Source: Lentibacillus kapialis (lineage in GTDB: Bacteria; Bacillota; Bacilli; Bacillales; Amphibacillaceae). Taken from it: a DNA stretch of 64,000 nt. Numbering within the stretch: position 1 is the stretch's first letter; each line of letters opens with the position of its first letter. Positions 1-9,600 of this stretch are shown piece after piece. Under the pieces are notes generated by a model, which worked only from the letters and a program-made list of their open reading frames with translations, was not told the origin of the DNA and ran no database searches. The position numbers were made by a program, and so were the translations under genes. The stretch lies in the NCBI RefSeq assembly GCF_014646635.1, contig NZ_BMNQ01000001.1:1-64000 (forward strand). The letters run 5' to 3'.

Positions 1-333
1 TACCAAAGGTTGGGCTCTTTTTCATTTATTTCAATTTCACTTTTTGGGTGATCAGTATCAATGCTCAAAAGTGCCGTCATAACGGAATCACTGAAGGATA
101 TGACGTGAAGCTATGAATAATTCAGGATTTAATATATCGATTTCTGCCGGATTATTGCGGCATATATGGGTGATTAGTAAATAAATATTTTATTCTATAG
201 ATAATAATGATACACTGTAATAAGTATATTGGTTCAGAAAAGATGGGCGGTTGGATTGCGTCCTTTTTGGCAGTTAAGAAAATATAAATTCTTTCTTACT
301 GCATAAGTGCAACTAAGGCTTTCGCCATTAAAG

Positions 334-350
334 CTTGGCGATAAGCCAAG
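334..350 (+). other. leader hairpin upstream of mqo
   Basis: A six-base-pair stem (CTTGGC / GCCAAG) with a five-base loop, followed by TTTTCTATAT, lies about 70 bases before the mqo start. It could be a weak attenuator or terminator, or part of a dispersed intergenic element. No second copy is visible in this window. The rest of positions 1-333 is AT-rich and shows no gene that I can support. Confidence 0.35.
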
Positions 351-420
351 TTTTCTATATGTGACGCCGGAATTAGAGCGCATCCTTTCTGCAAATCTTA
401 ACGGGAAAAGGATGAAAAAA

Positions 421-1926
421 ATGAGTAATAAACAGATGACCTCAGATGTTATCCTGATTGGCGCGGGCATTATGAGTGCGACATTGGCTTCACTCTTAAA
501 GGAAGTGGCACCAGATTGGAACATCACCGTTTTTGAGAAGCTACAAAGCGCCGGTGCGGAAAGTTCAAATGTATGGAACAACGCAGGGACGGGGCACTCT
601 GCGTTATGCGAGCTTAACTACACGCCCGAAAAATCGGACGGATCGATAGATATCAGTAAAGCCTTGAATATTAATGAAAAGTTTCAGGAATCAAGACAAT
701 TCTGGTCTCACCTGATTAATAGCGGCCATATTGATAACCCGGGGGAATTTATTAGACCGCTTCCGCATATGAGTCTGGTACATGGGAAAGACAATGTGGA
801 TTTTTTAAAAAAGAGGTTTGAAGCGCTGACTGAAAACCCGCTGTTTGAGGGGATGGAGTTTTCCGATGACCCGGAAAAACTAGAAGAATGGATTCCGCTT
901 GTTATGAAGGATCGGGATGTTGATCAGCCAATCGCAGCTACGAAGATTGACACAGGTACTGATATCAATTTCGGTGTACTGACCAGTAAATTGCTGAAGC
1001 ATTTAGAAGAACAAAATGTTAATATCCGATATAATCACGATGTAGAAGATATAAAACGGATTGATGACGGTTCATGGGAAGTGAAAGTGCGCAATTATGA
1101 AGAAGATACTCTCGAATATCATACAGCGAAATTCGTTTTTATCGGAGGTGGTGGCGGTGCTTTGCCATTACTGCAGAAAACGAATATTCCCGAAAGTAAG
1201 CATGTTGGCGGCTTCCCTGTAAGTGGTCTGTTTATGGTGTGCAATAATCCGGATGTCGTGGCACAGCATGATGCCAAAGTATACGGCAAGGCCGAAGTCG
1301 GTGCGCCGCCGATGTCACTTCCACATCTGGATACGCGCTATATCAACGGTGAAAGAACACTGTTGTTTGGTCCGTACGCCGGCTTTTCACCAAAATTCCT
1401 GAAAACCGGGTCAAACATGGATTTATTAGGTTCGGTTAAGCCGAATAATGCTTTTACTATGCTGGCTGCCGGTGCGAAAAACATGCAGCTTACCAGGTTC
1501 TTGGTCCGCCAACTGATGTTATCGAAAGAACAGCGCATGGACGAAGTGCGCAAGTTCATACCTGACGCCAGAAGTGAGGATTGGGATCTCGTAACTGCAG
1601 GACAGCGCGTGCAGGTGATAAAAGATACTGAGAAAGGCGGCAAAGGCACACTTCAATTCGGTACGGAAGTCGTTAATTCCGAAGACGGTTCGATTGCTGC
1701 ATTACTTGGTGCGTCACCGGGGGCATCAACAGCGGCCTCAATCATGCTTGAAGTGATCGAAAAATGCTTCCCGGACCGTTTAAATGAGTGGGAGCCAATA
1801 ATCAAAGAGATTATCCCGTCTTATGGTGTATCACTTAGGAATCATCCGGATCTTATCCGCGACTTGCATGCGACAACCGCAAAAGCGCTGGAATTAACAG
1901 ATGAGAGTGAAGCAAAACCTGTATAA
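421..1926 (+). CDS. mqo: malate:quinone oxidoreductase
   Basis: FAD-dependent, membrane-associated enzyme that oxidises malate to oxaloacetate and passes electrons to the quinone pool, in parallel with soluble malate dehydrogenase in the TCA cycle. The product is 501 residues, the usual length for the family. The N-terminal dinucleotide fold shows [13 protein letters not shown] at about residues 14-26, followed by the family-typical stretch [17 protein letters not shown]. The C-terminal part carries [16 protein letters not shown], typical of Mqo. The ATG at 421 is preferred over an ATG at 412 because AAAAGGA at 406-412 lies eight bases upstream of it and overlaps the earlier ATG. The open frame extends further 5' but without a ribosome binding site. 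A strong terminator follows immediately, so the gene is probably monocistronic. Confidence 0.95.
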   Translation: MSNKQMTSDVILIGAGIMSATLASLLKEVAPDWNITVFEKLQSAGAESSNVWNNAGTGHSALCELNYTPEKSDGSIDISKALNINEKFQESRQFWSHLINSGHIDNPGEFIRPLPHMSLVHGKDNVDFLKKRFEALTENPLFEGMEFSDDPEKLEEWIPLVMKDRDVDQPIAATKIDTGTDINFGVLTSKLLKHLEEQNVNIRYNHDVEDIKRIDDGSWEVKVRNYEEDTLEYHTAKFVFIGGGGGALPLLQKTNIPESKHVGGFPVSGLFMVCNNPDVVAQHDAKVYGKAEVGAPPMSLPHLDTRYINGERTLLFGPYAGFSPKFLKTGSNMDLLGSVKPNNAFTMLAAGAKNMQLTRFLVRQLMLSKEQRMDEVRKFIPDARSEDWDLVTAGQRVQVIKDTEKGGKGTLQFGTEVVNSEDGSIAALLGASPGASTAASIMLEVIEKCFPDRLNEWEPIIKEIIPSYGVSLRNHPDLIRDLHATTAKALELTDESEAKPV

Positions 1927-1931
1927 CTTAC

Positions 1932-1975
1932 AAAAAGGAAGCACCGTTTTAAGCAAATGGGTGCTTCCTTTTTGT
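1932..1975. terminator. bidirectional terminator after mqo
   Basis: A 14-bp stem (AAAAAGGAAGCACC / GGTGCTTCCTTTTT) with A and T runs on both sides. It ends mqo on the plus strand and the lectin-like gene on the minus strand, which converge here. Confidence 0.9.
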
Positions 1976-1985
1976 ATTCAAAAAA

Positions 1986-3218
1986 CTATTGACCCTGCCA
2001 TAAATGGATCAAATTCATGTTTTGTCCTCTGGCAAAAACATCGGTACGATTTGGTCCCCAGGAAACCGCTGCCGGCCCGGAAGATAATTGGCCGCCAAGA
2101 TTTTGCCACCTATTCCAGCTTGTTCCGTTCCATTTCCGCTGATAAAGCTCGTTGCCTGTGCCGCGCACAAAAACTTCCAAGTGGTTTGATCTTCTTGACG
2201 AAACAGCCGGGGCACTTGTCAACGTACCGCCCAAACTTTCCCAATTACTCCACGAGCTGCCGTTGTACCACTTATGAATCAAATTGTTATTTTGTCCTCT
2301 GGCAAAGATGTCAATGCGGCTCGAGTTCCACGAGACAGCTGCGGGTTCCGAGTTAAGGTTGCCGCCGAGATCTTCCCAATTCTCCCAGTTCGATCCATTC
2401 CAAGTCCGCTTGTAAAGTCGGTTACTGTTTCCGCGGACAAATACATCTAGCTGATTCGTTCTGCGGGATGAAACAGCTGGACCGCTTGTAAGTGTACCAC
2501 CAAGGTTTTCCCAATGGCTCCAGTTCGCTCCGTTCCACCATTTATGATACAGTGCATTATCGGACCCGCGACCAAACACATCAATCCGGTTTTGACCCCA
2601 GGAAACAGCTGCCGGCTCTGATGTTAACTGACCGCCAAGGTTTTCCCAGTTACTCCAACTCGAGCCATTCCACCAAATGTGGTACAGGGCATTGTCTGTA
2701 CCGCGGGCGAAAACATCCAAGCGATTATTTCCCCACGATGAAACCGCCGGCGCCGATGTTAAAGTGCCGTCAAGGGTTTCCCAGCCGGACCACCCCTGAC
2801 CGGGCTGTTGATCACTGTTAGTGCCCAGTATTTCCAGTACAATGTCGATTACCTGTGTCAACACGCGGTCCATCAAATTCTGTGATACGCCAAATTGCCT
2901 GACAAAATAGGGAAACCATGGAACCTGCTGCTTAAATTGCTGATAAATTGTATCAGCTGATTTGCTCGTGTCTGCCTGGTTCAGTGTATAATTGACCACA
3001 AAGAAAAAAACATATTCGGTAATTTGTCTGTTCATTCCTGCCTGCTCAAACTGTGAATACAAATCACTGTGTTCAGAACGGAGACGCTGCATAACGTCCT
3101 CCACGCTTGCCTGCTGTCGGACATTTGAATAAGCTCCGTCATGATTGTCATCAGACTTAGGGATCGGTGCCCAGAGATAATAGGAAGGGTTTGTATACAT
3201 GTATTGATTTCTGTACAT
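1986..3218 (-). CDS. PLL/DUF346-type beta-propeller lectin-like protein
   Basis: A 410-residue protein in two parts. Residues 1 to about 140 are a hydrophilic, probably helical domain with no signal peptide that I can place in a family. Residues of about 143-410 contain six tandem repeats of about 45 residues, each with a pattern like SxPAxVSWxxNRxDVFxRG followed by LYHxWWNG and WxxWExLGG. This is the tectonin/PLL (DUF346) repeat of fucose- or sugar-binding beta-propellers. The chain starts inside a blade ([10 protein letters not shown]) and ends with LIHLW, as expected if the first and last strands close one six-bladed ring. The start is supported by GGAGGT nine bases upstream. Sugar binding is inferred from the fold family; the ligand is unknown. 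Export is not evident from the sequence. Confidence 0.85.
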   Translation of the reverse strand: MYRNQYMYTNPSYYLWAPIPKSDDNHDGAYSNVRQQASVEDVMQRLRSEHSDLYSQFEQAGMNRQITEYVFFFVVNYTLNQADTSKSADTIYQQFKQQVPWFPYFVRQFGVSQNLMDRVLTQVIDIVLEILGTNSDQQPGQGWSGWETLDGTLTSAPAVSSWGNNRLDVFARGTDNALYHIWWNGSSWSNWENLGGQLTSEPAAVSWGQNRIDVFGRGSDNALYHKWWNGANWSHWENLGGTLTSGPAVSSRRTNQLDVFVRGNSNRLYKRTWNGSNWENWEDLGGNLNSEPAAVSWNSSRIDIFARGQNNNLIHKWYNGSSWSNWESLGGTLTSAPAVSSRRSNHLEVFVRGTGNELYQRKWNGTSWNRWQNLGGQLSSGPAAVSWGPNRTDVFARGQNMNLIHLWQGQ

Positions 3219-3441
3219 AGGGATACCTCCACTTTTTCATTAGCCTATGCAAGTGAATGATAATTGGGACTGAATACTAAGAAAGCGGAGCGAAAAAATT
3301 GAAAACTCAACTTAGAATATCAGTTAAGTTCAGAATCTTCCTTGCTCAGAGTGTTATAATCGACGAATGGGATGTTGAGATCTGTCAATCTATGAATTCT
3401 ACCCAATTATATTTAGACACTAATGCAGCATGCTGATTACT

Positions 3442-3530
3442 GTTAGAAAAACTCGGCATTCGCCTCGTCTTATAGCGAATGCCGAAGCTTTTCTTATAAG
3501 GTCATCCATCATTTATACTTTCTGACGTTA
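3442..3530 (+). repeat. dispersed hairpin repeat, copy A (full)
   Basis: Reference copy of a roughly 90-bp element. It has a hairpin (TTAGAAAAACTCGGCATTCGC pairing around an 11-base loop with GCGAATGCCGA and TTTTCTTA) and then a conserved tail, GGTCATCCATCATTTATAC followed by TTTCTGACGTTA. Other copies lie near 28.9, 37.1, 49.2, 52.5 and 53.3 kb, with tail fragments at 29.9 and 40.8 kb. This copy fills the divergent gap between the lectin-like gene and the YfmJ-like gene. Apart from it, positions 3219-3604 hold no other gene. Confidence 0.8.
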
Positions 3531-3604
3531 GTACAAATACGCGATGTCCACTACCATAGAAGGTGAAAGATTTAAACGTCACTTTAAGGCAAAGGAGATT
3601 TCAC

Positions 3605-4630
3605 ATGGCACGAGACAATAACCAGATTATTTTAGCTGAACGGCCAGAAGGTATGCCCGACAAGAATACATTTCAATTTGTGAAAAAAGATCTTGAAAAT
3701 GTGAAAGATGGTCAGGTTCTAATTAAAACACTGTATGTTTCCGTTGATCCGTACATGAGAGGGAGAATGGAAAACGTGGAATCATACGTCGAGCCGTTTA
3801 AACTTCATCAGGTTATTGAGGGCGGTTCGATAGGTGAAGTGCTTGAATCAAAATCAGATCAATACAAAGCAGGCGATGTCGTAATGGGCATGTTCGGCTG
3901 GCAGACGTACTATGTTGCCGGTGAAAATGAAGTGCGGCAAATCGACCTATCCATTGCGCCCATCACTACAAACCTGCACATATTGGGCATGACCGGCTTA
4001 ACCGCCTATTTTGGTCTCTTGGATATCGGCAAGCCAAAAGCAGGTGAAACAGTTGTCATTTCAGGTGCAGCCGGTTCAGTTGGTTCGACTGTTGGACAAA
4101 TTGCCAAAATCAAAGGGGCACGCGTCGTCGGCATTGCCGGATCCGATGAAAAAATCAACTTTTTGAAAGAGGAACTGAACTTTGATGAAGGCATTAATTA
4201 CCGTACAACAGATGATATCAAAGCTGATTTGCAGCGCGCTTGTCCTGATGGCGTTGATGTGTATTTCGATAATGTTGGCGGGGAGATATCAGATGCTGTC
4301 ATGACAGAATTAAATCGTAATGCACGCGTTCCGGTATGTGGTGCTATTTCGTCCTACAATAAGGAAGAACAGGATATTGGTTTGCGTGTCCAGCAAATTC
4401 TGATTAAGAAAAGTGCTCTGATGCAAGGCTTCACGATCGGGAATTATTCCGACCGTTTCAAAGAAGGTGCCAAACAGCTTGGTAAGTGGCTCCAGGAAGG
4501 GGAACTTACCTACCGCGAAACCATTCGCGAAGGCTTTGAAAATATTCCGGAAGCCTTCCTGGATTTGTTTAGGGGAAAGAATATCGGGAAGTTGCTGGTG
4601 AAGATTGGAGAGCAAGAGTACAGGAAATAA
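3605..4630 (+). CDS. NADP-dependent oxidoreductase, MDR family (YfmJ-like)
   Basis: A 341-residue zinc-independent medium-chain reductase of the leukotriene B4 dehydrogenase / CurA group; B. subtilis YfmJ is the nearest named family. These enzymes reduce the C=C bond of enones or enals with NADPH. Visible marks are the N-terminal VSVDPYMRGRM, the Rossmann nucleotide-binding motif AAGSVGS at about residues 154-160, and VDVYFDNVGGE further on. No zinc-ligand cysteine cluster is present. The ATG at 3605 has AAAGGAG at 3591-3597. An in-frame GTG 14 codons earlier lacks a ribosome binding site. The gene stands alone, with a dispersed hairpin repeat just upstream. The physiological substrate is not known. 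Confidence 0.9.
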   Translation: MARDNNQIILAERPEGMPDKNTFQFVKKDLENVKDGQVLIKTLYVSVDPYMRGRMENVESYVEPFKLHQVIEGGSIGEVLESKSDQYKAGDVVMGMFGWQTYYVAGENEVRQIDLSIAPITTNLHILGMTGLTAYFGLLDIGKPKAGETVVISGAAGSVGSTVGQIAKIKGARVVGIAGSDEKINFLKEELNFDEGINYRTTDDIKADLQRACPDGVDVYFDNVGGEISDAVMTELNRNARVPVCGAISSYNKEEQDIGLRVQQILIKKSALMQGFTIGNYSDRFKEGAKQLGKWLQEGELTYRETIREGFENIPEAFLDLFRGKNIGKLLVKIGEQEYRK

Positions 4631-4817
4631 TTCTTGTATGTTATCAGATACAATGTTATGACGAATCTTACAAGTATCCTCACCCTTTCGCTTAAGGATC
4701 ATCCCTATAATCGAAATGAAATCCGAAAAAGAGGGAAGTTAAAACGGTAATATTTTCTTAACCGTACCCTATTTTCAGAACTTATTTCGATAATAGTATA
4801 AAGAGCCTATTTCTGTG

Positions 4818-5351
4818 CTAAAAGGTTGGTAATTTTTCCAGGAATGTTATGTCCTTCCGTTCAGCCGCTTCACCTTCAGCCAGAATAGCTGCTCTTGAGA
4901 CAATATTACCACCAGCTTTCTGGACCAGTTCTTCAAGTGCTTGCATTGATTCACCGGTGCTGATGACATCGTCAAGTAGAGCGACACGCTTGCCTTTGAT
5001 TAGCTCTGCATCGGGTGAATCCAGGCATAACACCTGTGATGTTTGTGTGGTGATGGAATTGACTTCATGGGCCAACGGGTGATCCATGTAGGCTTTAATA
5101 TTTTTCCTGGCCACAACATAACGTGCCATGCCAAGAACTTTGGATAGTTCGTGAACAAATGGAATGCCCTTAGCTTCAGCTGTCACTAATATGTCCACGT
5201 CAGGAAGCTCTCGTGCCAGAGAAGGCGCAGCAGCTGTAACCAATTCTGTATCACCGAGGATGACAAAACTGGCGATGCTTAAATTGTCATTGATTGGGAT
5301 TATAGGGAGTTCGCGCGTTACGCCAGCGACTCTCAGTTCATAGGTTTTCAT
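4818..5351 (-). CDS. purine phosphoribosyltransferase (adenine PRTase-like)
   Basis: A 177-residue type I phosphoribosyltransferase. The PRPP-binding loop is at residues 124-134 (ALLDDVISTGE), preceded by the hydrophobic strand RVALLDD typical of the fold. The reaction would be nucleobase plus PRPP giving a nucleotide. The family resembles adenine phosphoribosyltransferases, but base specificity cannot be read from the sequence alone. It starts 21 bases after the stop of the upstream permease gene, with GGAGGT before its ATG, so the two form one operon. That operon lies behind a guanine-class riboswitch, which points to salvage of an imported purine. Confidence 0.85.
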   Translation of the reverse strand: MKTYELRVAGVTRELPIIPINDNLSIASFVILGDTELVTAAAPSLARELPDVDILVTAEAKGIPFVHELSKVLGMARYVVARKNIKAYMDHPLAHEVNSITTQTSQVLCLDSPDAELIKGKRVALLDDVISTGESMQALEELVQKAGGNIVSRAAILAEGEAAERKDITFLEKLPTF

Positions 5352-5372
5352 GTGTATACCTCCGATAGATTT

Positions 5373-6443
5373 TTAGAGTCCAAAAATGTCTAATAGAAAC
5401 GCCATAATGATGCCAGCAAGCATGCCCGCAAAAGGATCTGAAATGGCAGTCACCACCATGGTCATGCCGCCGATCAGACTGGATCCGGCCTCTTCTGCAG
5501 TAAGAGCGGCCTGTGCGTTATCGGGCAGGGTCACAATCGCTCCCAGTACAAATAAAAAACCGGCGATGGAGGAACTTGGGACAAATTTGCCGATTTTAGG
5601 CAAGAGCTTCAGAAATAATATAGTTGCCATCAGCACCATCATGATGACACCTGCTAAGACAGCATGCGGCGCATCGGCAGTCGCGGAAATAACAACCTCG
5701 ACCGGTCCGCCGCCAAATAAAGAAGACGCCATATCAGCAAGGCTGCTGATGATTGTGATTGTATCAATATTGACGTCGGTTTGAGCAATTTCACCGTTGA
5801 TTTTTCCGAAAGCAATATTGGCACCGATATTTAAACAGACCATGGCCAGTGCACCGCGTATGATCATAGGTGATACCATCAGCTTTTGCAGCTTGAATTT
5901 TTCCTTGGTTGTCTCCTCGGGAATACCGGTTTTATCTTTTTCAGCAAAGTAGTTAATAACGCTGGACAGAATCACGGATATGGTAATGGTGTAGACAAGA
6001 TCTTTGGTGGCAATATAAATGAGCAGTGCACTGACAAACGATGATATGCCGACAACCCGGTCGTTTTTCGCCATATCCCAGGAAACTTTGGCAAGCATAA
6101 TCCCGACACCTGCCATCATGCCATTGGTAATCACCGGCCCGATCCAGTCAATAATAGTCCCCATTAAACCGAACAGACCAATGAACAGCATAATGAACGC
6201 CCCGAAAAAAATCATCGACAGACGTTCCTGAATGTTTTTCCCCATGGTGCCTGCCACGGTAATGGTTTCCGCCTGAAATGAAATGACGGCAACGTTACTT
6301 GTTAGGGTGTTACCAAAGGCTCCAACGATAAATGCCAGAGCTGTTGGTACGGAGGCGAAACCGAATGACATGGCAAGCAAACCCTGCGGCAGCCCGTTAA
6401 GCACACCGCTGATCGCTGCCATTATGTCTTTTAATATTTCCAT
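5373..6443 (-). CDS. NCS2-type nucleobase permease
   Basis: A 356-residue polytopic membrane protein with about ten or more hydrophobic segments, related to the NCS2/AzgA group of purine-proton symporters. It is shorter than classical members of about 430 residues. The segment FGGGPVEVVISATADAPHA resembles the substrate-binding region of the group. The ATG at 6443 is chosen because GGGGAAGGAGC lies just upstream; the open frame extends further only into the riboswitch expression platform. The gene is first in an operon with a phosphoribosyltransferase and is preceded by a guanine-type aptamer and terminator, so transcription should fall when guanine or hypoxanthine is abundant. The substrate is probably a purine base. 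Confidence 0.85.
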   Translation of the reverse strand: MEILKDIMAAISGVLNGLPQGLLAMSFGFASVPTALAFIVGAFGNTLTSNVAVISFQAETITVAGTMGKNIQERLSMIFFGAFIMLFIGLFGLMGTIIDWIGPVITNGMMAGVGIMLAKVSWDMAKNDRVVGISSFVSALLIYIATKDLVYTITISVILSSVINYFAEKDKTGIPEETTKEKFKLQKLMVSPMIIRGALAMVCLNIGANIAFGKINGEIAQTDVNIDTITIISSLADMASSLFGGGPVEVVISATADAPHAVLAGVIMMVLMATILFLKLLPKIGKFVPSSSIAGFLFVLGAIVTLPDNAQAALTAEEAGSSLIGGMTMVVTAISDPFAGMLAGIIMAFLLDIFGL

Positions 6444-6482
6444 CCTGATGCTCCTTCCCCTCCCCCTATGAATGGTGGCCGA

Positions 6483-6516
6483 AAAACAAAAAAGACCGCG
6501 AACGGCGGTCTTTTGT
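6483..6516 (-). terminator. riboswitch expression-platform terminator
   Basis: A ten-base-pair stem AAAAGACCGC / GCGGTCTTTT with a short loop and a U-rich run on the minus strand (TTTGTTTTTC). It sits between the purine aptamer and the permease start, as in OFF-type guanine switches. Confidence 0.85.
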
Positions 6517-6529
6517 ATAGAAGAAGCAC

Positions 6530-6600
6530 CGTCCATAGTAGAGTAATTTACGGTTACTCTGTAGAAACTCCCAATCCATATTACCGAGAATATATGGGGA
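6530..6600 (-). promoter_or_regulatory. purine riboswitch, guanine class
   Basis: Read on the minus strand the stretch matches the purine aptamer core. It has P1 with CAUAUA, P2 closed around a loop AAUAUGG, the invariant junction GUUUCUAC, P3 with loop CCGUAAA, and the 3' junction ACUAUGG. The specificity position in ACUAUGG is C, which is the guanine/hypoxanthine class; adenine sensors have U there. The terminator downstream implies that ligand binding shuts off the permease-phosphoribosyltransferase operon. Positions 6601-6832 hold promoter-like AT-rich sequence, including a TTGACA at about 6655 read on the minus strand, and no gene. Confidence 0.93.
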
Positions 6601-6832
6601 TATGATTTTATGATTTACGAACAAATGGTATCATTTATGTTTAAAATGTTCAACTTTTTATGTCAATTATAATGATTGTTACTATTTTACAGGCGTTTTT
6701 TTAAAAAACACGAACGATTGGGGAAAAGAGGCTTCGCGAAACAAGGTAGATTCACGTAATACCCTACGCTTTTGCACGTAATCCTTGCGCTAAACATCCA
6801 ACCCCGATCCGCTTTATCCTTATAACAGCACG

Positions 6833-7384
6833 TCACTCTCTAAACCTGAAACTGTTGATCAGCTCGGCCATCTGTTTCGGAGACTTATCCATTTCGTTGG
6901 CCAGCCAGTGCTTGATAACGTAGATACTTCCGCTGATGAGAAAGGTTCCTGCATATTCAGATAACTCCGTGTCCAAGTCATTATTCTTCGTCCAGCTTTT
7001 GGTCAGAAATGTTCTGGCAACGTCCATTACACGGCGCTCAAAGGAATGATCCCCATTCCCGCTAAGAAGTGTCTGGCAAATATCACGCTTAGAGACAACG
7101 TATTCCAAAAGCTTTTCGGTCATTTTCAGTGCTTCGGCTTCCTGCTCAAAATTGTATTGATTTAAGTAAGCGTTTAAATCTGCAATCAGCTCTTCCTCTA
7201 TTTGCTCCAGCAAATCAAACTGATCATGGTAATGACTGTAAAAAGTCGAACGGTTGATATCAGCTTCTGTGCATATTGCTTTGACGGTAATTGCAGAAAT
7301 TGGTTTCACTTTCAATAATGTAATCAAACTGTCTTTTAAGACCATACGGGTATATTTCTTCCGTCGGTCGAGTTTTTCGTTCAT
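6833..7384 (-). CDS. TetR/AcrR-family transcriptional regulator
   Basis: A 183-residue regulator with an N-terminal TetR helix-turn-helix at about residues 28-55 (ITVKAICTEADINRSTFYSH) and an all-helical C-terminal ligand or dimer domain. It is divergent from an MMPL transporter gene, the usual arrangement for a local repressor of an efflux system. Inverted TGTTG/CAACA elements in the shared intergenic region are good operator candidates. The ribosome binding site upstream of the ATG at 7384 is weak (GAAAGCG). The inducer is unknown. Confidence 0.9.
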   Translation of the reverse strand: MNEKLDRRKKYTRMVLKDSLITLLKVKPISAITVKAICTEADINRSTFYSHYHDQFDLLEQIEEELIADLNAYLNQYNFEQEAEALKMTEKLLEYVVSKRDICQTLLSGNGDHSFERRVMDVARTFLTKSWTKNNDLDTELSEYAGTFLISGSIYVIKHWLANEMDKSPKQMAELINSFRFRE

Positions 7385-7415
7385 AAAATCGTCACGCTTT
7401 CTTTTTATTATTTAA

Positions 7416-7498
7416 CAACACATTTTTTTGGTCTGTTGTATTTTGTACGTAAGTAAAAAAACTGTTTGTTGTAAATCCAACACCGTGTCGCGTATAAT
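7416..7498 (+). promoter_or_regulatory. promoter and candidate TetR operators for the MMPL operon
   Basis: A TTGTAA at 7469-7474 and TATAAT at 7493-7498, 18 bases apart, form a good vegetative promoter. The inverted repeat TGTTG-N6-CAACA at 7467-7482 overlaps the -35 box. A second inverted pair, ACAACA at 7416-7421 and TGTTGT at 7435-7440, lies toward the regulator gene. Repression by the divergent TetR protein is an inference from position. Confidence 0.6.
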
Positions 7499-7559
7499 GT
7501 TATCGTGTTCGAATGAATGATGCAAGAGAGGATGAACACTGATTAATATAATAGCACGC

Positions 7560-9596
7560 ATGATAACATATAAAAAATCGATTGTGATCACATTCTTATT
7601 GCTGACGATTATCAGTGCAGTGGTGCAATTTGGCGTACCGGTCAATCACGATATGGTTGACTATTTGCCGGATGATACACCATCCATAGAAGCGACCGAT
7701 ATCATGGATGAGGAATTTGACGGGGCGGTTGCCAATACCCGGGTCATGATGAAGGATGTCAGCATATCGGAGGCATTGTCCTTCAAGGAAGACTTGGAGG
7801 CGGTTGACGGCGTTTCTGAAGTGATGTGGCTTGATGACGCGATTGATATTAAAAAGCCGATTGAAATGGCAGGTACGGATACTGTTGAGTCATACTACGA
7901 GAATGGCAATGCGCTATATTCCTTCCATATTGAAGAAGGGAGAGAAGTGGAAACGACAAATGCCATTTATGATCTAATCGGAGAAAAGAATGCGATGTCA
8001 GGGGATGCGCTTGATACGGCAATCTCGCAGAAAATGACAGGTCAGGAGTCGATGAATGCCGCGTTAATTCTTGTTCCCGTTGTCATTTTGATTCTGCTAT
8101 TATCAACACGGTCATGGGCCGAACCTGTATTTTTCCTGACGGCGATTGGGGTATCTGTCCTGATCAACTTAGGAACGAACATCTTTATCGGTGAGATTTC
8201 GTTTGTTACTCAAGCAGTGGCACCGATTTTACAGCTGGCGGTGTCGCTTGATTATGCGATATTTTTGCTTCATAGTTTTGATGATTATCGGAAAGAGACT
8301 GACAATCCGACAGAAGCGATGAAATTGGCGATAAAGCGGTCATTTCCGGCGATTGCAGCGAGTGCTTCAACGACATTTTTCGGATTTACAGCCTTGACGT
8401 TTATGGCGTTTGGGCTTGGCGCTGACTTGGGCCTGAACCTGGTAAAAGGAATCTTGCTCAGTTTCATCAGTGTCATCATATTTCTCCCGGCACTCACGCT
8501 TCTGTTTTACAAGTGGATTGATAAAACACAGCACCGACCATTTATGCCGAGTGTTTACCGTATCGGAAAACATGTCATGAAATTGCGCATCCCTGTGCTT
8601 CTCATGGTGTTGCTTATGATGGTGCCGGCTTTTCTGGCACAGAGCCAAACTAATTTCCTTTATGGAACGGGCGGACATCCGGACCATACAAGGGCTGGCG
8701 TTGATGCGGCGGAAATTGAAGAATCATTCGGCAAATTTACGCCGGTGGTGCTGCTCGTACCTAAAGGTGATCTTGGCAGGGAAGAAGAACTTGTTCAGGA
8801 ACTTGATGATCTTAATGCGGTAAAAAGCACGGTCTCATATGTCGATACCGTTGGGGCGGGCATACCACCGGAGTATCTTGATAAATCCCAAACAGAACAG
8901 TTCTTTTCGGAAAATTATAGCCGGATTACGCTAAATACGGCTACCGATAACGAAGGTAGTAAAGCCTTTGACTTGGTGCAAGATGTGCGTGATACTGCAG
9001 CGGATTATTACGGTGATGATTATCATGCGCTCGGGGAAAGTGTTACCTTGTATGATATGAAGAACATTGTGGAGCAGGATAATACGGTCGTGAACGTCTT
9101 GACGGTCGTGGCGATTGCCATTGTACTGCTCGTTACATTCCGCTCACTCTCTATTCCGGTTGTGTTGCTGCTTACAATTCAGTCTGCTGTCTGGATTAAT
9201 TTATCGGTTCCGTACTTTACCAGCTCATCACTCGTGTATATCGGATATCTGATCATCAGTACGGTCCAGCTTGCTGCTACAGTCGATTACGCGATTTTAC
9301 TAACGGAAAGTTATACGCAAAACCGTAAGAAAATGAGTGCGATGGCAGCAATCAAAACAACCATCAATGAAAAGATTTTCTCAATTGGTGTATCGGCATC
9401 AATTTTGTCCAGTGTCGGCTTTATCCTGTGGGCGACATCAAGCGATCCAATTGTTTCATCGATCGGGCTGTTACTGGGGCGCGGCGCGTTACTGGCGTTT
9501 CTGCTGGTTGTGCTTTTCCTGCCGGCCTTGTTGCTCGTATTGGATCGGATTATAGAAAAAACAACATGGAAACCAAATTTTTTTAAGGGGAAGTGA
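7560..9596 (+). CDS. MMPL/RND-family membrane transporter
   Basis: A 678-residue RND-superfamily transporter of the MMPL group. There is one N-terminal membrane helix (about residues 7-27), an extracytoplasmic domain of about 130 residues, five clustered helices, then the same plan repeated. Proton-relay-like motifs LDYAIFLLHSF (about 228) and VDYAILLTESY (about 574) mark the fourth helix of each half. Substrates in the family are lipids or hydrophobic drugs. The ATG at 7560 has no ribosome binding site within range. GAGAGGA at 7526-7532 fits better to an in-frame ATT at 7542 or CTG at 7539, adding residues like xNIIAR that resemble relatives, so the true start may be non-canonical. It forms an operon with the next gene, four bases downstream. 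Confidence 0.88.
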   Translation: MITYKKSIVITFLLLTIISAVVQFGVPVNHDMVDYLPDDTPSIEATDIMDEEFDGAVANTRVMMKDVSISEALSFKEDLEAVDGVSEVMWLDDAIDIKKPIEMAGTDTVESYYENGNALYSFHIEEGREVETTNAIYDLIGEKNAMSGDALDTAISQKMTGQESMNAALILVPVVILILLLSTRSWAEPVFFLTAIGVSVLINLGTNIFIGEISFVTQAVAPILQLAVSLDYAIFLLHSFDDYRKETDNPTEAMKLAIKRSFPAIAASASTTFFGFTALTFMAFGLGADLGLNLVKGILLSFISVIIFLPALTLLFYKWIDKTQHRPFMPSVYRIGKHVMKLRIPVLLMVLLMMVPAFLAQSQTNFLYGTGGHPDHTRAGVDAAEIEESFGKFTPVVLLVPKGDLGREEELVQELDDLNAVKSTVSYVDTVGAGIPPEYLDKSQTEQFFSENYSRITLNTATDNEGSKAFDLVQDVRDTAADYYGDDYHALGESVTLYDMKNIVEQDNTVVNVLTVVAIAIVLLVTFRSLSIPVVLLLTIQSAVWINLSVPYFTSSSLVYIGYLIISTVQLAATVDYAILLTESYTQNRKKMSAMAAIKTTINEKIFSIGVSASILSSVGFILWATSSDPIVSSIGLLLGRGALLAFLLVVLFLPALLLVLDRIIEKTTWKPNFFKGK

Positions 9597-9600
9597 TGCT

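Noticed and set aside
1901-2821. Plus-strand ORFs opposite the lectin-like gene
   Set aside because: They are antisense shadows of the repeat-rich propeller gene, without ribosome binding sites.
5386-5784. Plus-strand ORFs opposite the permease and antiporter genes
   Set aside because: These are reverse-complement shadows of hydrophobic coding sequence with no translation signals.
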